Below, one piece after another: positions 1-12,900 of a DNA stretch of 64,000 nt (within the stretch, counting starts at the first letter, position 1; the number at the start of each line of letters is the position of its first letter). Both the position numbers and the translations under genes were made by a program. This DNA comes from Nansenia antarctica (taxonomy: Eukaryota > Chordata > Actinopteri > Argentiniformes > Microstomatidae). Where the stretch lies: assembly GCA_963989245.1 (NCBI GenBank), contig OZ022341.1, forward strand, positions 59,616,531-59,680,530. The letters are read 5' to 3'. Under the pieces are notes generated by a model. It did no database searches. It saw only the letters and a program-made list of their open reading frames with translations, and was not told the DNA's origin.

Positions 1-599
1 GACCTTTTCACCAGACAACGTCACATGATTTCACTAACTCAGGTAGCTCACACTGTAAGAGACTAGGATAATAATACTAATGGTGAACATTCACTTTATG
101 CAAATTCTAAATACATTTACAGTAGAGTCATTCTAAGGACCTGTTTTGTCCAGTCAGGTTATTATTGTACTTTCTTGTTTTACTGGAGTGACACACGGAA
201 GATAAAAGATGTGAAGACATCAGTCAATATGTCACTACACCAGGCTCTGCTGTGAGATTGGTTTATTTATTCTCTCCTATATCCATGTCTGTGATAAAGC
301 TAACCAAAGTCACCCCAGGGGCCGCCAGCAACATAATACCCTGATGCCCTCTGATATTCCAGCGTGAATTAATTGAATTGCGGCCTCATTTGAACCTGCC
401 GCCCTGGGTGGAAGCATGGAGGTGGCCCGGCTGTAGAGCTTTTTGGAGGACGACGATAGTGTTTGGGTGTAATGATGAGATGAGACTGTCACCTACTGTG
501 AAGAGGCTTGCTGGGTTGAGAGTCTGGGGCCATTAGAGTCACCTCAAACAGCGTTTACTCTGGGTCTGCATAGCCTTGCTCCGTGAAGTAGGACACAAA

Positions 600-732
600 G
601 GCAGGGAAGAGAGAGAGAGAGACAGAGAGAGACAGAGACAGAGACAGAGACAGAGAGAGAGACAGAGAGAGAGAGAGAGACAGAGAGAGACAGAGAGAGA
701 GACAGAGACAGAGAGACCAGAGACAGAGACAA

Positions 733-765
<33 letters not shown>

Positions 766-776
766 CACAGAGACAC

Positions 777-809
<33 letters not shown>

Positions 810-1010
810 CAGAGACAGAGAGACCAGAGACAGAAACAGAGACAGAGACAGAGACAGAGACAGAGACAGAGAGACCAGAGACAGAGACTGAGAGAGACAG
901 AGAGAGAGACAGAGACAGAGACAGAGACAGAGAGACCAGAGACAGAAACAGAGACAGAGACAGAGACAGAGACAGAGACAGAGACAGAGATCCTGAGACG
1001 GAGAGACGGA
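600..1010. repeat. (GA)n/(GAGACA)n microsatellite
   Basis: A purine-rich tract of about 400 bp mixes GA dinucleotides with GACAGA hexamers. It creates open but meaningless frames on both strands, rich in Arg/Glu on one and Ser/Leu/Cys on the other. Confidence 0.95.
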
Positions 1011-1609
1011 GATGGAGAGAAAGGGTAAAAGACGAGAGCTACAAAGACATGGAGAGAGTGAGAAATAGAAGTAGGACGCATGAGGCGTCACACACGCCTA
1101 CAGTTCCACTGATTATATCACATATGTGCAGTTGACAATGATGCTTGTATCTCTACGGGCTAAAAGATACTTCAATGAATGATTAACATACAGTATGTGA
1201 TTAATCTATATGTTGTATATATGAATAGATATTTTTTCTGATGTTGACGGTGAACTCTCTTTTTCTGGTATTGATGTGGAATTTGATATATCATTGCCCT
1301 ACATTCTGAGAGCCCACAGGATACACATTTATATTAGAATATAATTGTTTTATGATATTGATGGGGAATTCTCTTTTTCTGGTATTGAGGGTAGATATAT
1401 CATTGCACTGAGGATATACAGTAGACATAAATATGAGGTCTAAAACATTAAATCCTTTTCAGCATACACACTGGTTGATAATGAGCTGATTGCAGTCTAT
1501 TGTGAGCAGCTCCCTGGCACGGGTGTGACTGCCATGTCTAGAGCAAGGGCTCAGTAATTGCCTGGGCTTTGTGCAGATGAGGTTGAGTGCAATCTCTCAC
1601 TCCCTCTAT

Positions 1610-1637
1610 CTCACTCCCTTCCTCCCTCTCTCTCCCT

Positions 1638-1696
<59 letters not shown>

Positions 1697-1815
1697 TCTC
1701 TCTCTCTCACACACAGACACACTCCTTCAATCTCTCTCTCTCCCCTCCCCTCCCCTTCTCCCTGTCTCTCGCTCTCTCTCTTTCTCTCCCTCACACATAC
1801 TCCTATCTCTTTTCC

Positions 1816-1885
<70 letters not shown>

Positions 1886-1992
1886 GACACACTCCTTCAA
1901 TCTCTCTCCCCTCCCCTCCCCTTCTCCCTGTCTCTCGCTCTCTCTCTTTCTCTCCCTCACACACATACTCCTATCTCTTTCCCCCCCCCCCC

Positions 1993-2046
<54 letters not shown>

Positions 2047-2110
2047 TATCACTCCCTCTCAGTTCTTTCTCACTCTCTCCTCCTCCCTCCCTCCCCCCTC
2101 CCTCCTCCCT
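1610..2110. repeat. (CT)n microsatellite with poly-C and (CA)n blocks
   Basis: A pyrimidine-rich tract of about 500 bp. A unit of (CT)n, (CA)n, a TCCCCTCCCC block and a poly-C run occurs about two and a half times, so the microsatellite itself looks tandemly duplicated at roughly 180 bp. Confidence 0.95.
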
Positions 2111-4095
2111 TCCCACCCCTTCGCTGATGTATGACTCATATGGACTGAGCCTAGGAGCTGTATAATTCAGGTCCTGACAGGTAGCACCCACTAAAAGGCT
2201 GGGAACAGAGCCAACAGAGCTGGTGGCGGGGGCCAGAGTGCTGCAGACTGACCTCTCCGTGCGGAGAGAGGGGGCCCTCAGCTTTGAGACAAGGCACTCC
2301 ACAGACCCCTGCATTCTCCCTGCCTCTGAGACCGAACCAACACGGCTTTATTTCCTGTCCTTGTTTGCCTGTCGTCTTTTCACACAAAGAGAATATAGGA
2401 TCCCAACATGTTACCCTGTTGTAAGGATTCTCAGTCTCTCCATGTGACACCTAGCTGTCTATACAGTGGTTTACACTTCAATCTCGTGAGAGAATCATAT
2501 TCATGTTTAACTAACCAACAGATGGGGCCTTGGACTGTGTGGGTGGCTCTTGCCATTTTGTCCTCCTATCTCCCTCCCTCTCTCCTTCTCCTCCGAGCGC
2601 CTCTGCATGTCTGCATGGCAGTCTTTTAGCTCTGGTGTTTTTTAGATTCAATCTCTATTGAAAAGTTTTTTTGTTTTTTTTATCTATGTGGAGAGGGTTG
2701 TTTGTTTGTGGACAGTTTGTTTCTGTTGATGCTATGATAAGTCAACTGTGAGTCTCATCCAGATGTCTACTTTAGATAATTTGAAGCTACTTCTATGCCT
2801 CTTTTGTCTTTCATCAAGCATTGTATCGTCAACCTTGTGAATCACGACATCATCACTTGAGCCTTGTTCTTCCCTCCTCCGCTGCGATGACAAATATGAC
2901 ATTTACTCCTATCTTGTATGTGTGTGTATTAGACCTTTTAGGTTGGAGGTGTGTGGAAGGGCTTGGCTGCGTTAGACTGGCGATGGGTGTTGCGTTGGCA
3001 GCTTATGAAGAATGATTAATGTGTGTGATGGATGTTTCTCTTGAGACACATAAGACTCCTGATTTTATATGGATTTCCTTGAGACTAGACATCCAATAGT
3101 TCAGTTATTCCCTGCTCAGGGCACTGCACAGGATATTCAGCCATTTTAGTAAAGTCAAGTAAAATAAAAAAATAACATGTCATATTTTCAGTGTGCATTG
3201 TTTGTACAATATAGCTACAATATTTGTCAAGTCCTACGCATTTTTCGCTAGTAATATTCTGTCATTAAAGGTGACTTAAAGCCCTTACATGGGGCTAAAA
3301 TGTAACATTAAAGTGAGCTGGCTAGCCAACATAACTCAGTACAGTAGCACCTAACATACTACAGTAGGTAGCTGTTTAATATCTAACCTAAAATACTGTC
3401 TTTAGCCACTTAGCATAAATGTCTGCCGAAGATCTTTTATTTACATATCTGTTGTGTGGGTGACTAAAATACATGTCACTTGTGTCACAGTTTGATGATG
3501 CCGCAGGGAATTCAGAACAAATGATTTTACTCTGCACTGCATAGTTCTCTGGGTAGATGTAGGGAATCAGGATTATCCCTATGGATTGGAACACAGCCAA
3601 GGTTTTTCAATCCCACTGCAGTATGGGAAATGTAGTCAAGTTGACTCTGAGCCATCCTTTTAAGGCCTTGACCTCTTATCCACGGTCAATATCTTTGAAT
3701 TATCTGAGACCGTTCAGCTTATTATGATGTTCAATACTAATATTTATGCATTTTAATTTAATAATGTCAATAACATGTCTCGTCTCTCTTCAGAAATTAT
3801 AGTTCGTTTTGTGATTCATTTTTTCTTGTGATTGTTTATTGTCTGCATGAGACATTCCAATATATATAGTCTCTTCATCACATCTTAGAGAGTGGTGCTC
3901 CATGGGCACAGATTGTGTGGTGTGCAGGAAGAGAGGACGCCTGCGCAACAGTGACAGCAGAGCCCTCCAGAATACAGAACACCAGCTCTGCTTTTGTTCC
4001 GCTTTTGGGGAGGGTGAGGGGAGAGAGGATGGGAGGGGGGAGGGGGTGAGGGAGAAGTAGAGAAGGGGGGGATGTCTGTCAGACTCAGAATCACT

Positions 4096-4098
<3 letters not shown>

Positions 4099-4169
<71 letters not shown>
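4099..4169. repeat. (CT)n microsatellite
   Basis: A nearly pure CT dinucleotide run of about 70 bp inside the myt1l intron. Confidence 0.95.
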
Positions 4170-4176
<7 letters not shown>

Positions 4177-5058
4177 GTCTACTCGGATGGCAAATCCCAC
4201 TCCTGAGGGGAATATCACCATGGCGACAGCGCTGTGCCACGCATGCCTGTGGATGCTGCAGTATAGGGCATGGAGAGCAGGGTGCTCCTATGGCAACTCA
4301 TATACGAGCATGCTGTCGCCCACACGCCCTCATGGTGCCATCATGGCAATGAGCAGCACACAGTGTTAATGATGGTGGTGGAGAAGAAGTGGAACATGCC
4401 TTCGGTATCTGGACTAATTAAAACGAGGCAGCTGATATTCCTGTTGCCCTGTGTAGGTCTCCTATTGTTGAGTATCTCACAAGGGCGCAAGAAAAGTCAG
4501 CAAAGTGGACGATTTACAGTATGTGGCATCAGCCCCCACAGAAAATAGAGAGAATATTAATTCATATCTATTTGACTCAAGTGGGGCTGAATTGTTTAAT
4601 TTCGGCATGATCAGGGCTATATTGATGACAACAGCTCCATGAATGTGGAGATGAAGAGGTGACCAGTCTTCATAGTGTAGGCATTAAGCTAGGTAATCAG
4701 AGGATTTGTTCTACAGGAGATTTCTCTGAGGGGAGTCATTATTTCACCCCCTAACACTGAATGCCTCATAGCCATCTCTAATATCCTTCCTCACTCTCTC
4801 ACTCTCTCTCCCTCTCCCAGCCTCCCTCCGTCCCTCTCTCTTGCTCTTTCTCTCCTCCCTCCCCCTTCCCCTCTCTCTCGACATAATTACAGCACAATCC
4901 CTCTCCAACTTGCAGTGTTCCCTTATTCAAATGTGGCTTAATTACCTGTAGAATTTTAATTGGTGTGGCCTGCCTGTGGGAGACGTTGAGGTGTCCAAGG
5001 TCATACTGAGTGAGCGTGCACACAGACACCTACACAACGCTTGTGCATGCACACGCTC

Positions 5059-5093
5059 TCACACACACACGCACACACGCACACACACACACG

Positions 5094-5125
<32 letters not shown>

Positions 5126-5145
5126 CTCACACACACACTCACACT
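5059..5145. repeat. (CA)n microsatellite
   Basis: A CA dinucleotide run with scattered G substitutions (CACACG), in the myt1l intron. Confidence 0.95.
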
Positions 5146-6372
5146 GAGACAATCTGTTTCCACAAGCTATCTGCCTGACAGCCTATAGGATAAAAGGAAG
5201 GAAGTGGGATCATATGAGGAGAAGACACTAGGGCACAACAAATGTCAAATACATGCAAATAAATATAGACACGCCTCTGATCACAGTGTGTGCTCTACAA
5301 TGCAGTCTTTTGAACTCTGTGTTTCTCGGTGTGAATCAGCAATACGAAATAGATTTGAGCGTGTGATGTGTGTCGCAGAGCGCTCCGTATATGCCTGATC
5401 GCTGTGGATTATTCAAAATGGAGCATAGACGGAGAGTCCCTTTAGCTTAGGAATGCCTCGTCCTGGTGGTCCTCCGGTCCGACGCTGTCGATTTGCGCAC
5501 ATTAGGGCCGGATCTGTTGGCTGAGTGGGAGGGGGGATAAACACCGGCAGAGAGAGACGGGAAATCTGGGCCGTTTCACAGCCCGATGACTCCTAACCAA
5601 GCATGTGAGCTGCTAGCACGAAATGTGAGGACAGGACATCTATAGCAGAACTGCCCTTCATACGAATGTACGAATGTTCTCATCCACAACACAGACAGAA
5701 GAAGGGCTTATTTGACTTAAGATTCCACTACACTACTTGTGTAACATAGACATTGCACTTCAAATCTCGCTGTCCAGTTGTAAATGCTGGTGCTTGACGT
5801 GTGCATAGCACCTCATCATTGTCAAGTCTCCACCACTGATAAGAGTCAACCTCCAATTGTCCCTCCAAATGGCAAATAAGCCCTTTCATATGAACATAGA
5901 ATAATTGATTTTATAAAATCCACATTAAAACCATGCATAATTGCACTTGCTATTTTGGAGCAATTAAAGTTGAATTTCTGAAAAGCTAATGATTATTATG
6001 GGATTTGTGTAATTGAGGGCTGGTTGAATAAGCTTTGGTTTTACATTAAGATGGGAGGGTTTAGAAATGTGTTGGCTTGTGGGAATGCAGCAGTTATAGC
6101 ATTTTTCTTAACGCAGGTTCCATTGGTTGTTCAAGCAATCTCTATTTCGGTGTTGTTGACATTAGTTTCATGATTGATGTAATCTGAGCTCTTTGATTGC
6201 GTTAGACATTCCTAATATGGTAATTTTATAACTGATATTTAGTTAGTTAGTTTTAGAGGTTTTGGTATCCTCATGTCAAGTACACATGATTGAATAATGA
6301 ATAATAAATCACTTAGCTTCTCTTTCTCAGTATGGTCATGACATTGTTTCTTCCTTTGTGTCCCCTCTTTAG

Positions 6373-6794
6373 TGTGTATGGCTGCCCTCTGGCCAAGAAG
6401 AGGAAGACCCAGGAGAAGCAGCCTCAGGAGCCTGCCCCAAAGAGGAGGCCTTTCCTAACCCCCCCAGAAGATGACACGGCCGCTATCTACCCAACCTATG
6501 AGACTGAACGTATAGACGAAGGGGAAGAAAAAGAGCAGGGCGAGGTAGAGGGGGAGGTAGCAGAGGAAGAGGAAGAAAGGCTGGGGGAGGAAGAGGGAGG
6601 GGAGGTAGAGGAAGAGGAGGAGGAAGGCTTTTCAGAAGATAACGAAGAGCACGGTGAAGAGGAGGAGGAGGAGGAGGAAGGGGAGGAAGAAGAGGAGGTC
6701 GAGATGGAAAGGGAAGAAGGAGCAGTTGAGGTTGAGCGGGTGGAAGAAGGGATAGAGGAAGATGAGGAGGCAGAGGATGGGGATGACGAAGAGC

Positions 6795-6826
<32 letters not shown>

Positions 6827-6917
6827 CAAGAAGAAGAACAGGACGAGGCGGACGAAGATGAACAAGAGGAGGAAGAGGATGAAGAGGAGGAAGAGGATGA
6901 TCAGAGTAATGAGCAAG
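6373..6917 (+). CDS. myt1l: myt1l exon: last Cys of finger 1 and acidic domain
   Basis: The exon starts after CTCTTTAG and its first base completes a Ser codon (HRS). It reads VYGCPLAKKRK, supplying the final Cys of zinc finger 1 and a basic nuclear-localisation-like stretch. About 130 residues dominated by Glu and Asp follow, the acidic domain typical of MYT1 and MYT1L. The donor is GTGAGT at 6918, leaving phase 1. The purine-rich (GAG/GAA)n coding sequence is repeat-prone, so its length may vary between alleles or assemblies. Confidence 0.9.
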
Positions 6918-9900
6918 GTGAGTCCAGCTTTCCATTGTTGTTTTTGGGGGGAAATAAGATGGAGTGATAGAGTTGGTGGGACATGAGATATATGCTACAC
7001 TAATAAGCCAACACTGTCTGCAAGTGAGGCCCTAAATCAAAAACTATCAGTGTGATGTATCTTTTCTTTGGCAAATGATAGCCATACACAATCAGGGAGA
7101 CCAAGACATGATATATCCCCAGAGAGAATTGGGTTGGGGAAACAGGGTGTCTGCTGAGGGTGATGGTCAATCAGGGAGTGTGTGGCCAGTGGGGTCCTCA
7201 TGAAGAGGGGGTATAAATAAGAGGTCCTTTACCTCGAGTGTACCAGATGTGTCTGCTCTCCCTACATTGGCCTCTTCCTTGCTCTCCTGTGCCCTCAATC
7301 GTTTCTGACAGTGCCTTCAAGAGCAATCGAGAGAGGAGCTCTCCCAAGTTATTAACTTTCTCCCTCCCCGCACATCCTCGTCTCGGTGGACGTGTCACAT
7401 GTGCTCAGTCTCTCCCCTCCATGGAAATGGCTTCTCCTGAGGATATTTTGGGCTCCTGAATCGGAGCACCTCATATGCCTCTCTCTCTCTCTCTCTCACT
7501 CACTGCGTTCTCATTTGCCGCTGTCCCCAAAATCAACACTGAAACTTATTAGGGGATTTCTGTTGCTCTCGTGAGCTTTGGCTTAGCTGCATTTTTTGGT
7601 GAATAAACACAGTGACTCAAGATCAGTGGAATTTTGAATACATTTGGCATGTGCACGAAGCACGAGAAAAAGCACTGGTTTCATATTGGATTGGCTTTAT
7701 TGGATTGGCTTTTTACAGGTTTTATTTGCTTTATATCAGAGGGATTTGATAGTGGCAATAAATGACCAAATACGAACTGCATACTATAATATAGTAAAAC
7801 ATTATGTTTTACGAAGTCAAAACCATTCCTGCTCACGTAATCCATTTTATATGATCAATTACATCCACTCCAATACCACAGATTTCTGAGGCCATTTAGT
7901 GGCTTTATACTGTAGTCACTCACTTGTCACAAATCTACAAGGAATGTCTTTTTTCTTCTTTTTAATGTTTGAATCCCTGGTAACACTTTACTTTAAGGTC
8001 ACATTTGTAAAGGCTTTATAAATGGTTGATTGCTTGGACGCAATTATTGATTCTTTAAATGCACTTATAAATGTGGAGGTACAGTTGTGGGGATGATTCA
8101 GATGGCACCAAATTGTTACAACTTTACTTTACATACAGTACAATGTGAAGATCTCCTAAAGTACAGTACAGCTGGTGTTTTGAACCATGGTCCTTGAAAT
8201 CCTGATGTCCTTGTCAACGTGTTCCTCATTGACACATTGCCACTGTGCAGGTCACAGATTTGGTCTCTGTGTTCACTGATGTGTGGTTAGTGCTCTGAGC
8301 TGGTTTGGGTATATCAATGAGCAGACCACATTGAGAATTAAGTCACGTGAGTACTCTTCTATCCTGTGTCCTAATGGAGAAAACCTCTGACCATATAAGG
8401 TACCAACATGTGTAACTGATTAAATGTCACACCGTTAACCATTTAATTATGAGTTATCAACATGTATTAACTATAACTGATCAAATGTGACCTATAAAGT
8501 GTAACAACGCTGATTATTTATGAATGACTTACCAACATTTATTAATGGGTTACCAATATGTCTAACTGATGAAATGTGACCTTAATGTAAAGTGTAACAC
8601 CATTGGATGATACTAACATTAATTATTGAGTTACAAACATTTGTAACTAACCATAATTAATGTGCACCTACAGTATAACATCTAAAATAAGCCACTCTAA
8701 GTTAAGTAGTCTTACCTTTCTTAAGCAATTATGAACAGTAATGCATGTTTATAGGGGACATCCGGTAAAGTGATCCAACATTGCATGATTCGTAATAAGT
8801 AGTCATAATTCTCATCAATTGTTTATTCATGCTTGTCTATACTATAGTAATGACGAAGATGACACTTTTAACAAAACATAATCCAATAAGAAACTGCAGA
8901 ATGAAAATACATAAGTTAATACAGTTTAAAATGTGCATTTCACATTAGCATCAACTTACAGGCCTGCTACAGGTGATGCTGGCTAACTAGCTACTACCTA
9001 GCCTCATTTGGCATTGATTTTATCTACTTAGCAAGCAACACCGGTGGCCCCACACAGCATATAGCAAACTGTTTACTATTGGTGTTTTAACTATACAAGT
9101 TGTTTCAAATTTACAACAAAGCCACACTGGTGTGGAGCTAGCTAGGCAGCTCTACGTTAGCCAGTCATGACGATCATAGCTTGTATAACTCGTTAGTAGC
9201 ATCACCTTTGAAGTAAGTTGCTAGCGCTATGTGATTTAAATCTTTCTCTTTCTTTTTTAGAGGCAGCAGCTGGCCATAGCCTGCCAATTGTTTGTAAATG
9301 TTATATATATCATTTTATAAATTTGACCAAATACTCTCAGTAGAGCTTGTTGTAACCACTTTGTGGTTCGTGATGTTTTTTGAAGGTCCTTCAAAAGATA
9401 TGTTTCTGTTTAAAATAAGACTACTGCCCTATAAATGGTTTAAATACTAGACATTCTGAATTGTAACCAGATAACCTGCTGTAATATACAGAATGACCTG
9501 TACATTGTGTCCCAGTAGCAGCCATTAAATCCAAACATACAGACCTTGGCCATCATCGCTTCAGTTTCTTAGCAGTTTCTTAGCTTCAGTTTCTTAGTCT
9601 CTTTCATTCTACTATTGTTGTACCGTTGTTTAGACAACATAGGGCACTATTGGACTATAGAGGCATGCTATAGAGACATATATTACAGTATTAGGCTAGA
9701 CAATTATCATGAACTACTATTGTTGTTGTCGTTAATCAATACATTTTAAAAAATGTTTTAAATGATTTTAGAAGTGTACCCAGAGAGGCTTGGACAACCG
9801 GTCTGCTATTCGTGACGTTAGAATTATACGGTTCTATCTCAATTTTTGTCAAAATTGATCTGATCCATTAGGTGTTTATTAATGCCTGTGTGGTGTTATT

Positions 9901-12900
9901 TTTAAAATGTTGACATTTTTGAGTTAGTAATTCATAAAATACAAAGGTTCCATCTCACAAAACATAATGGAATGTAAAAACTTTGACGCTCAATATCTCT
10001 GAACTACCCTAAACGGAGATAGAACCTTATAATTCTAAGCTCACGAATTGCTGTTGTCAATAAGCGGAGGATCTCAGTTCTGACCATAATATGAGGGTAG
10101 TCAAGGTGGTAGTTGTAGGATAGAGGCATAGATACATAAGAAATTACACACTATGCAACAATTGCAAATAATGTTGCATCAGGGTTAGTTTAGTTAGTTC
10201 AAGTATTTATAAGTGCATTTATAAAGCATTAATAACTGGCTCCTGATTGTACTGAAGCTCCCTATTTGGCAAGCACCAAGTGAATATCGAACAATCTAAC
10301 TGTTTGTAAATGGTTTATAATTGAATAATAAACTGGTTATAAGGAATTTATTAACTAATAATATATAGTTTAAATAAACTATTTACAAATGTGACCTTAA
10401 TGTAAGGTGTTACCGAATCCCCTGACAGAAATGATTGAACTAAGATGGTTTTGTTCTTCATTTATCCAACTATAGTAAGGGCTCAAAGATCTATCATTCC
10501 TTTCCTGACAACAGAAAACCGTTACAAAAATGGTGGGCAATCAAAACTCAGCCAGATGGTGCATAAGGACAACAACAACAACAGTGGCCCCAACGGTGAA
10601 GAGTATGAGAACTATGATGAGCTGGTGGCCAAGTCCCTGCTCAACCTGGGGAAGATAGCTGAGGACGCAGCCTACCAGGCCCTGACCGAGTCTGAGATGA
10701 ACAGCAACTCCTCCAACAGCGCTGGGGAGGATGACGACGACGATGACGAAGAGGGCAGCGAGCACGGGGGGGGCAGGAAGGGCGAGCTGAGCGTGGACCT
10801 GGACAGCGACGTAGTGAGGGAGACTGTGGACTCTCTGAAGCTGTTGGCACAGGGGCACGGTGCCTTGCTGCCCGACGACGGCTACCCAGAAGGCACTGGG
10901 GCGGACGACCGGCACTCCAACGGACGGCCCCACCACCAGCAGCATGGCGGCGGCGGAGGGGCCAGAGGTCAGGCGGAGGAGAGCGAGGAGGAGGTGTGCC
11001 TCAGTAGTCTGGAGTGTCTGAGGAACCAGTGTTTTGACCTGGCCCGCAAGCTGAGCGAGACCGAGTCGCCGGATCGCCCCGGACACCCCGGACACCCCGG
11101 ACACTCTGGACACCCGGGACACCCTGCCCTGCAGCACCACCAGCCCCACCACCACCTCCAGCCCCAACCCCAGCCCCAGGCTGACCACCACCACCATCAC
11201 CACCCCCATCACCAGCAGCAGCAGCAGCAGCAGGCCCAGGCTCAGGCCCACCACCTGCCCAGGTACGAGAGCTGCCAGCAGGGTCAGCCAGAGGAGCGCA
11301 ACTACTCGGACATGGTCAACCTGATGAAGCTGGAGGAGCAGCTGAGCCCGGCTTCCAGAGGATACTCAGCCAGCTGCACTCAGGACGGAGACGAGGACAC
11401 CACGTCTGTGGCCTCGGACCGCTCGGAAGAAGCCTTCGACATGACCAAAGGCAACCTGTCCTTGCTGGAGAAGGCCATCGCCATGGAGTCGGAGAGAGCC
11501 AAGATCATGAGGGACAGGATGGCCTCGGAGCATACAGTGCCCCGGAGGGAACACCATCGTGGACATGGGCATGGGCACGGGCACGGGCACGGGCATGGGG
11601 AACACAGCCCCAGGCAGAGCGGCGGGGGTGAGGAGCGCAAGTCCAGACTGCACCATGACGGGTCAAAGAGAGCATACTACCCTAAAGGTAACTTCTCTCT
11701 GAACCTCTCCACACGCACTTCACAGCCTCTTAGACAGTTATCATCACTCTGTTGAGTATTGGTGATCATTTTTAGAGGCCGACTGTATTTTACTAAATTT
11801 TGTTGTGGTCGTATAGGACAGGCGTTTCCGTGATTAGTCCAGCCATTTCAATCAAGGCCAACTGGTCCCACAGTACCACATTACATCAAGCATGTTTTAT
11901 TGCCCATTGATTTACTGTAATAGTGAGGTTTGTTCAGTTGACCCCTGCCCAGTAGTTCAGCTCCTCCCTGGGAGTGATAGACACACTACCCCTGCTGGTC
12001 TGAACTCTGGATATTGCAGTGGCAGCAGCAGTAGCAGCTAGCACGGCTGCAGCTTATGTTGTTAAAATAGGCCGGCATGGAAACATCAGAGGCTTGGCTT
12101 GTCAGCCATGAGTAATGGCAATCTGCACGGCCCGTTAGGACAGCAAATCTCTTCGGTGGGATTCTATCCACGGCCTATTTCTTTAAATCCACTCAGATAC
12201 ACACCCACCGCCTCCGGGAGAGGAGCCATCTCTGTGCAGTTATTAACCATGAGAAGGCTTCAGAGCAGATCAGAGCACAGCGTTGCAGACAGGGTCATTA
12301 GGCTGGCAACGGTAGGGGTGGCAGAGCACTGCATTCACCACCACAGCCTTTTGGATGAATTTTTACTGTGTTTTGATTGGCATCGCAATGGGCACCATAG
12401 GCACTAATCTGTTAAATTGAGATATCAAGAAGGCAGCCCGCTGCCGAAAAAACGTTGGTCCAATAAATAATTAGCACCGGAGCACGAGTATGCAGCTCTC
12501 TTTTTTCTTTTAAATATAGAGATATCAAAACACGCAAATGAATGATTTTCTTATTCATCTCCATTCATATGACGTGAAGAGAGGCACCCAAATTACAGTA
12601 CAGTATATTCAGAGTATAGTCACAGTAGGGTTGACTGGAACTAATAAGCTATACTAATGTTAATAATAATAATAATAATAATAACTGTTAATAATAATAA
12701 TTTATACAGCGCCTTTCACAGACCCAATGTCGCTTAATTATTATGTTCCAGAAATCATAGCAGTATCTCACTCCAAATCCATCTTTTTCTCTAATACCAC
12801 TACTAACATTATCCATGGCAACATGCCTTGCCAACATCATCAATAGCAGTAGGTTGTCAACACATGCGTAGCAAAGGTATGTTGATATCATCATTATTAA

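Larger units (their letters stand above)
1..6372 (+). other. myt1l: myt1l intron (partial, left end outside window)
   Basis: This stretch precedes the first exon in the window, and the acceptor at 6371-6372 defines its right end. I looked for the preceding exon, which should encode the first CPTPGC...HR part of zinc finger 1, and did not find it, so the intron continues left of the window. Its content is unremarkable apart from simple repeats at about 600-1010, 1610-2110, 4100-4170 and 5060-5130, listed separately. The open frames in the first 2.1 kb are all Ser/Leu or Arg/Glu low-complexity products of those repeats. Confidence 0.7.

Noticed and set aside
539..1091. Long Ser/Leu/Cys and Arg/Glu open frames
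   Set aside because: They are translations of GA/GACAGA repeats, open on both strands with no complex sequence.
1558..2314. Several overlapping frames of 190 codons
   Set aside because: Generated by CT and CA microsatellites.
1..6372. Search for the exon carrying the start of zinc finger 1
   Set aside because: No CPTPGC-type coding sequence with a donor was found, so it is outside the window.
6483..6935. Leu/Pro-rich minus-strand frames over the acidic exon
   Set aside because: Antisense shadow of the Glu-rich myt1l exon.
10541..11254. 237-codon minus-strand frame
   Set aside because: Antisense shadow of the large myt1l exon; low-complexity Val/Leu/Gly composition.
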